A program made the position numbers and the translations under genes. DNA of 64,000 nt, taken from the NCBI GenBank assembly GCA_015231175.1, contig JADGBZ010000011.1, positions 1-64,000 on the forward strand, given 5' to 3'. Shown here in pieces: positions 61,056-64,000 of the stretch. Numbering within the stretch: the first letter of the stretch is position 1; each line of letters begins with the position of its first letter. The notes below the pieces were generated by a model, which did not search any database, had not been told where the DNA came from, and saw only the letters and a program-made list of their open reading frames with translations. The stretch is from Magnetococcales bacterium (GTDB taxonomy: Bacteria; Pseudomonadota; Magnetococcia; Magnetococcales; DC0425bin3).

Positions 61056-62035
61056 CAGTGCTGGTACAGGGGGGAACCGTAGCCTGGGCAGGAGAGTCGC
61101 ACGACAACCATGAGGTTCTTTGCCGGATGGAGCCCACCTGTCATGTAACCCTGCTGGCCCGGTTGCCGCACGCCCCGTTCCCCTATGATGGACCCTCCGG
61201 GGATACGGAGCAGCCTTTTTTCGATCACACGGATCCTGTCACCGGTCAACGGGTGCATACCGTGGACTCGGGCATGGCCTATCCCGAATCCCTCCATTAC
61301 CAGGACAACCGGGTTCTGATACACCTCCCTCCAGCCTTCAGGCCCGATGCCCCCTTTGAAATTTTGGTGTTTTTCCACGGGCATCACACGGAGATCGTCC
61401 GCACCCTTGTGGAAGAGATGGCCCTGTTGCAGCAGTTGGACGCTGCCAACCGCAACGCGGTACTGGTAGCGCCCCAGATGGCCCTGAATGCGGCAGACTC
61501 CAGCCCCGGCAAACTCTACCTCCCCCGTGGCTTCAGCAACATGCTCAAAGACGTGGCGCGCGTTTTGGGCAGGGAGGTGGACAAGCGGTTCGCCGCCCGG
61601 TTCAAGCGGGCCCCGGTGATTCTGGCCGCCTTCAGCGGCGGTTACCGGGCGGTGGCGTACACCCTGGACCGGGGTTTCTCCGGGCCAGGGGAGCGTGACA
61701 AGCGACTGCGTGGGGTGATTCTGCTGGATGCCTTATATGGTGAACCCGACAAGTTTGCCGACTGGCTGTGGCATGGCAGGCGGCGCGGATTTTTTGTCAA
61801 CCTGTACGGTCCCTCCAGCGAGTCGCTTGCCCGCAGGTTGGAGCAGGATCTCACCGAACAGAAACAGACATGGCACGATACCTTGAAAAGGCGAATCAAA
61901 TCAAAAGGGATCTACTCCCTGGCAGTAGAGACGCCCCACGAAACGATCTTTCTCGACGGCCCCCCCCATTGGCCTTTGGCGGAGATCCTCGGGAAAGTCG
62001 GTGGTCATGCGGCGCTCCGAACCGGGGCCAGGTAG
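60989..62035 (+). CDS. Exported alpha/beta-hydrolase-like protein
   Basis: The 348-residue protein has a signal peptide (LVWIGSLLTVLVQGGTVAWA). The mature part resembles an alpha/beta hydrolase: a possible oxyanion-side HGHHTE and the nucleophile elbow AAFSGGYRAV (G-x-S-G-G-like) near residue 213. The final catalytic His may be in LAVETPHETIFLDGPPHWPL. It overlaps the 3' end of the membrane spermidine-synthase-like gene by 67 bp, so the two and the PCMT-like gene form one tightly packed unit. Substrate unknown. Confidence 0.65.
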   Translation: MLCGFVTSFRRVRDLVWIGSLLTVLVQGGTVAWAGESHDNHEVLCRMEPTCHVTLLARLPHAPFPYDGPSGDTEQPFFDHTDPVTGQRVHTVDSGMAYPESLHYQDNRVLIHLPPAFRPDAPFEILVFFHGHHTEIVRTLVEEMALLQQLDAANRNAVLVAPQMALNAADSSPGKLYLPRGFSNMLKDVARVLGREVDKRFAARFKRAPVILAAFSGGYRAVAYTLDRGFSGPGERDKRLRGVILLDALYGEPDKFADWLWHGRRRGFFVNLYGPSSESLARRLEQDLTEQKQTWHDTLKRRIKSKGIYSLAVETPHETIFLDGPPHWPLAEILGKVGGHAALRTGAR

Positions 62036-62045
62036 GGTCTGCCGA

Positions 62046-63290
62046 CTACCCCCGCCACCACACGCCAAACAGCGCTCCGGTCATACAGGTGGCCAATGTA
62101 CCGGAGAGGATCGTCCTGAAGCCGAATGCGACCACCTCGTTTCGCCGTTCCGGGACCATGGTTCCCAGTCCGCCGATCAGGATACCGAGACTGCCCAGGT
62201 TGGCAAAACCGCACATGGCGTAAGTCATGATAAGGCGGCTGCGCATGCTCAACGCTTCGGCTGGAAGATGGGCCAGATCGACATAGGCGATGAACTCGTT
62301 GAGGACGGTCTTGGTGCCCAACAGTGAGCCGGCGGTGACCGCCTCGGACCAGGGAATGCCCAGCAACCACGCAACCGGCGCCATCAGCCAACCCAATATC
62401 CTTTGCAGGGTGAGAGGATCCCCCTGCACGGTCGGCAACAATGAAAAAAATCCATTGACCAGGGCCACCAAAGCCACCAACACCACCAAAAAAGCGATGA
62501 TTTGCAGAAAGAGATGCAAGCCATCCTGGGTACCCTGGCTGATGGCGTCCATGGGGCCACTGGCGGTTTGGCTCGGGACGAATTGCCCTGCGGTCGGTTT
62601 GTCCAACTCCGGAACCATGAGGAAAGCCACCGTCAGGGCTGCTGGCGCATGGATCAGGGAGGCGATGAGGATATGGCCCATGGCGTCCGGAATGACAGAA
62701 CCCAGGATACCCGCATAGAGAAACATCACCGTGCCGGCAATGGAGGCCATGCCGCAGGTCATCAAGGCAAAAAGCTCACTGCGGGTCATCTCTTTCAAAT
62801 AGGGGCGAATGAGCAGAGGCGCCTCGATCATGCCGATGAAGATGGTGGCCGCCGTACCAAACCCCAGAGCCCCTCCCACGCCCATCCCCTTTTGCAGGGC
62901 CCAACCGACACCCTTCACCATCCAGGGGAGAATCCGCCAATAATAGAGAAGTGCCGACAAGGCGCTGATGACCAGCACCATGGGCAAGGCCTGAAAAGCT
63001 AAAATGAATGTGCTTCCTTGACCACCGGCGGCGAATGGAGCGGAACCACCTCCCAAATAACCAAATACAAAGGAGGTACCCGCCTGGGTGGCCTTTTCCA
63101 GGGCCAGAACCGCATTGTTGAGCAGCAAAAAAAAGGCTTTCACCCCAGGAAAGTTGAGCAAGGCGAAGGAGAGAACAAACTGGATCAGCACACCCGCGCC
63201 TACGACCCGCCAGCGAATTTTGTCGCGTGCTTCACTCAACAACCAGGCCAATGCCCCCAGAACGACATAGCCCAACAAACTTTGTTCCAT
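62046..63290 (-). CDS. Concentrative nucleoside transporter (NupC/CNT family)
   Basis: The 414-residue permease imports nucleosides with protons or sodium. Family landmarks are GGSAPFAAGGQGSTFILAFQ, LPMVLVISALSALLYYW, TAATIFIGMIEAPLLIRPYL, and TYAMCGFANLGSLGILIGGL with the paired Gly/Asn residues. The start at 63290 has GGAGGGGG upstream. It ends 10 bp from the convergent hydrolase gene. Confidence 0.93.
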   Translation of the reverse strand: MEQSLLGYVVLGALAWLLSEARDKIRWRVVGAGVLIQFVLSFALLNFPGVKAFFLLLNNAVLALEKATQAGTSFVFGYLGGGSAPFAAGGQGSTFILAFQALPMVLVISALSALLYYWRILPWMVKGVGWALQKGMGVGGALGFGTAATIFIGMIEAPLLIRPYLKEMTRSELFALMTCGMASIAGTVMFLYAGILGSVIPDAMGHILIASLIHAPAALTVAFLMVPELDKPTAGQFVPSQTASGPMDAISQGTQDGLHLFLQIIAFLVVLVALVALVNGFFSLLPTVQGDPLTLQRILGWLMAPVAWLLGIPWSEAVTAGSLLGTKTVLNEFIAYVDLAHLPAEALSMRSRLIMTYAMCGFANLGSLGILIGGLGTMVPERRNEVVAFGFRTILSGTLATCMTGALFGVWWRG

Positions 63291-63391
63291 ATGCCCCCTC
63301 CATTGACCACATCTGCCCCGCAAAAGGCCACAATGTGCATTGCCCAAACAGGCACGGTCAAGGTGGACATACCCGCTCCTGCCAGAATTAG

Positions 63392-63559
63392 GGCTTTTTT
63401 TTGTGGCAATATCCCCGCCGGGTACGGTTCACCTTGGCCAATCGTGTCGATACCCTGGCCCTGGATGTGGTGGAAGATTTGGTGAAAGCCCGCTACACTC
63501 GGGACAGACTGGATCTCCCCAGACGAACCGATCTGCGCTATTTTATTAAATTTCGGTAA
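63392..63559 (+). pseudogene. Avd-like (DGR accessory, four-helix-bundle) gene fragment
   Basis: The frame encodes PRRVRFTLANRVDTLALDVV, then EDLVKARYTRDRL, a pattern matching the second helix and loop of the bAvd family, the accessory variability proteins of diversity-generating retroelements and related 23S-intervening-sequence proteins. The first helix is missing, the frame is cut upstream by a TAG at 63389, and the stop TAA comes from the GTAAC repeat that starts at 63556. No reverse transcriptase or template repeat is seen in the window. Confidence 0.6.
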
Positions 63560-63702
63560 CTATTCACCACCCTTTCAAGGAAAGCTTGGACATGAAAGCC
63601 TTTGTCAGGGCTTCGCCCCGAACCCCACCAGGGCTCTGCCCTGGCCCCGCCAGGGAGCCAGCCCCCTGGATCCCGATTCGTTGGCGGGTGGTGAATAGTT
63701 AC
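63556..63702 (+). mobile_element. Complete 147-bp GTAAC palindromic element
   Basis: GTAACTATTCACCACCC and GGGTGGTGAATAGTTAC are perfect 17-bp inverted ends. The interior has CCAGGGCTCTGCCCTGG and GCCAGGGAGCCAGCCCCCTGG. No matching 8-bp flank is present (AAATTTCG against CGGGCATC), so it is older or has recombined. It truncates the Avd-like fragment. Confidence 0.9.
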
Positions 63703-63736
63703 CGGGCATCCACGCTCTTGAACGGGAGGAACGCGC

Positions 63737-63976
63737 ATGTCTGTATTCGATTTCGTCACGCCAGACGATGTTGCCAACGCCTTGGGTAGCGCCACGGATC
63801 GACCATGGGCCCGGGGAACCTCTTTTGCGGCATTCTGTCGATGGGTTTGGGAGAATCACCAAAAATATACGGCTTTTGATGATCGGCAACGCTATGAGTA
63901 CCGCACAGGATTACGTGAGCCCGAAGACGACCAGATCCAGGCCATGTTGCAGGACTATCTGCGCACGGCAACATGA
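63737..63976 (+). CDS. Unknown protein, 79 aa
   Basis: The product (MSVFDFVTPDDVANALGSAT...) has an acidic start, a Trp/Phe-rich centre (FAAFCRWVWENHQKY) and a charged helical end. GGGAGGAACGCGC is a strong ribosome-binding site. Its stop overlaps the next start by ATGA. It is not recognised; its location next to an Avd-like remnant is noted without implying a link. Confidence 0.6.
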   Translation: MSVFDFVTPDDVANALGSATDRPWARGTSFAAFCRWVWENHQKYTAFDDRQRYEYRTGLREPEDDQIQAMLQDYLRTAT

Positions 63977-64000
63977 CGTTCATTCGCAGCAATACCGAAC
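63973..64000 (+). CDS. Start of a coupled gene, cut by window end
   Basis: The ATG at 63973 overlaps the previous stop (ATGA), and the nine visible codons read MTFIRSNTE. The coupling and reading frame suggest a true gene, but nothing can be said about its function. Confidence 0.4.

Noticed and set aside
1-64000. CRISPR array
   Set aside because: The short repeats present are dispersed singly or as two-unit tandems. No regularly spaced array with unique spacers is visible.
1-64000. tRNA or rRNA genes
   Set aside because: No cloverleaf-like segment or rRNA-conserved motif was recognised by reading; a tRNA scan would be needed to exclude a missed gene.

Overview
The window looks like part of the chromosome of a GC-rich, motile, Gram-negative member of the Pseudomonadota. 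Evidence includes SecDF-YajC, a ubiquinone pathway with UbiX, UbiU, UbiV and UbiK, an LspA to DUF3035 to M16 peptidase string typical of Alphaproteobacteria, Dxs/IspA/XseB, a bactofilin and a sodium-type MotAB stator. The gene mix and the heavy load of short palindromic repeats fit a deep alphaproteobacterial lineage such as the Magnetococcales. That placement is an inference from gene content; no rRNA or magnetosome genes are present.

Layout. 1-480: an IS1 transposase remnant between two repeat copies. 485-5879 (minus): a three-gene NAD-linked flavoprotein and iron-sulfur complex (NuoE-like, NuoF-like, and a GltD/NuoG fusion). 6236-11122: ubiX, a thrB-type kinase, a broken TPR gene, ubiU, ubiV and ubiK. 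11294-12721: an aldehyde dehydrogenase. 12722-13997: gene-poor DNA with two small minus-strand genes, hairpins and a good terminator. 14176-18440: a signalling cluster (bactofilin, CheX-like protein with a DNA-binding-like tail, soluble mini-MCP, dtd, CheY-like receiver, OmpR-type regulator, Hpt). 18611-20136: siroheme, DUF2249 and C_GCAxxG genes. 20358-22955: a LexA/CI-type repressor with a palindromic operator, an HNH nuclease and a PilZ protein. 22974-27599 (minus): ribF, lspA, a lipoprotein and two M16 peptidases. 27798-31696: ppiD, an unknown gene, a methyltransferase and a TSUP permease. 31740-40756 (minus): xseB-ispA-dxs, speA, mfd. 40946-45490: cytochrome c, nhaD and motAB. 45487-49751: a membrane-anchored SDR reductase and the peptide ABC transporter genes yejE and yejF. 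49815-54002: two small orphan ORFs, a receiver, and yajC-secD-secF. 54279-63290: envelope genes (a GT-C-like enzyme, an SGNH hydrolase, an exported PCMT-like protein, a membrane spermidine-synthase-like protein, an exported hydrolase) and a nucleoside transporter. 63392-64000: an Avd-like fragment, a repeat copy and an unknown two-gene unit cut by the window edge.

The most striking non-genic signal is a dispersed palindromic repeat, about 148 bp when complete, found at sixteen or so sites. It has 17-bp terminal inverted repeats starting GTAAC, and two copies (13998 and 46689) are flanked by perfect 8-bp direct repeats. These are the features of a non-autonomous transposon (MITE), and the GTAA ends with 8-bp duplications match IS66-family elements. 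Several copies sit at the 3' ends of genes and supply their last codons and stop codon.

In outline, the genes serve quinone and flavin supply (Ubi genes, RibF, Dxs/IspA for the isoprenoid tail), NAD-linked electron transfer, sodium circulation (NhaD and a Pom-like stator), envelope protein export and maturation (SecDF-YajC, PpiD, LspA, M16 peptidases), and chemosensory and two-component signalling.
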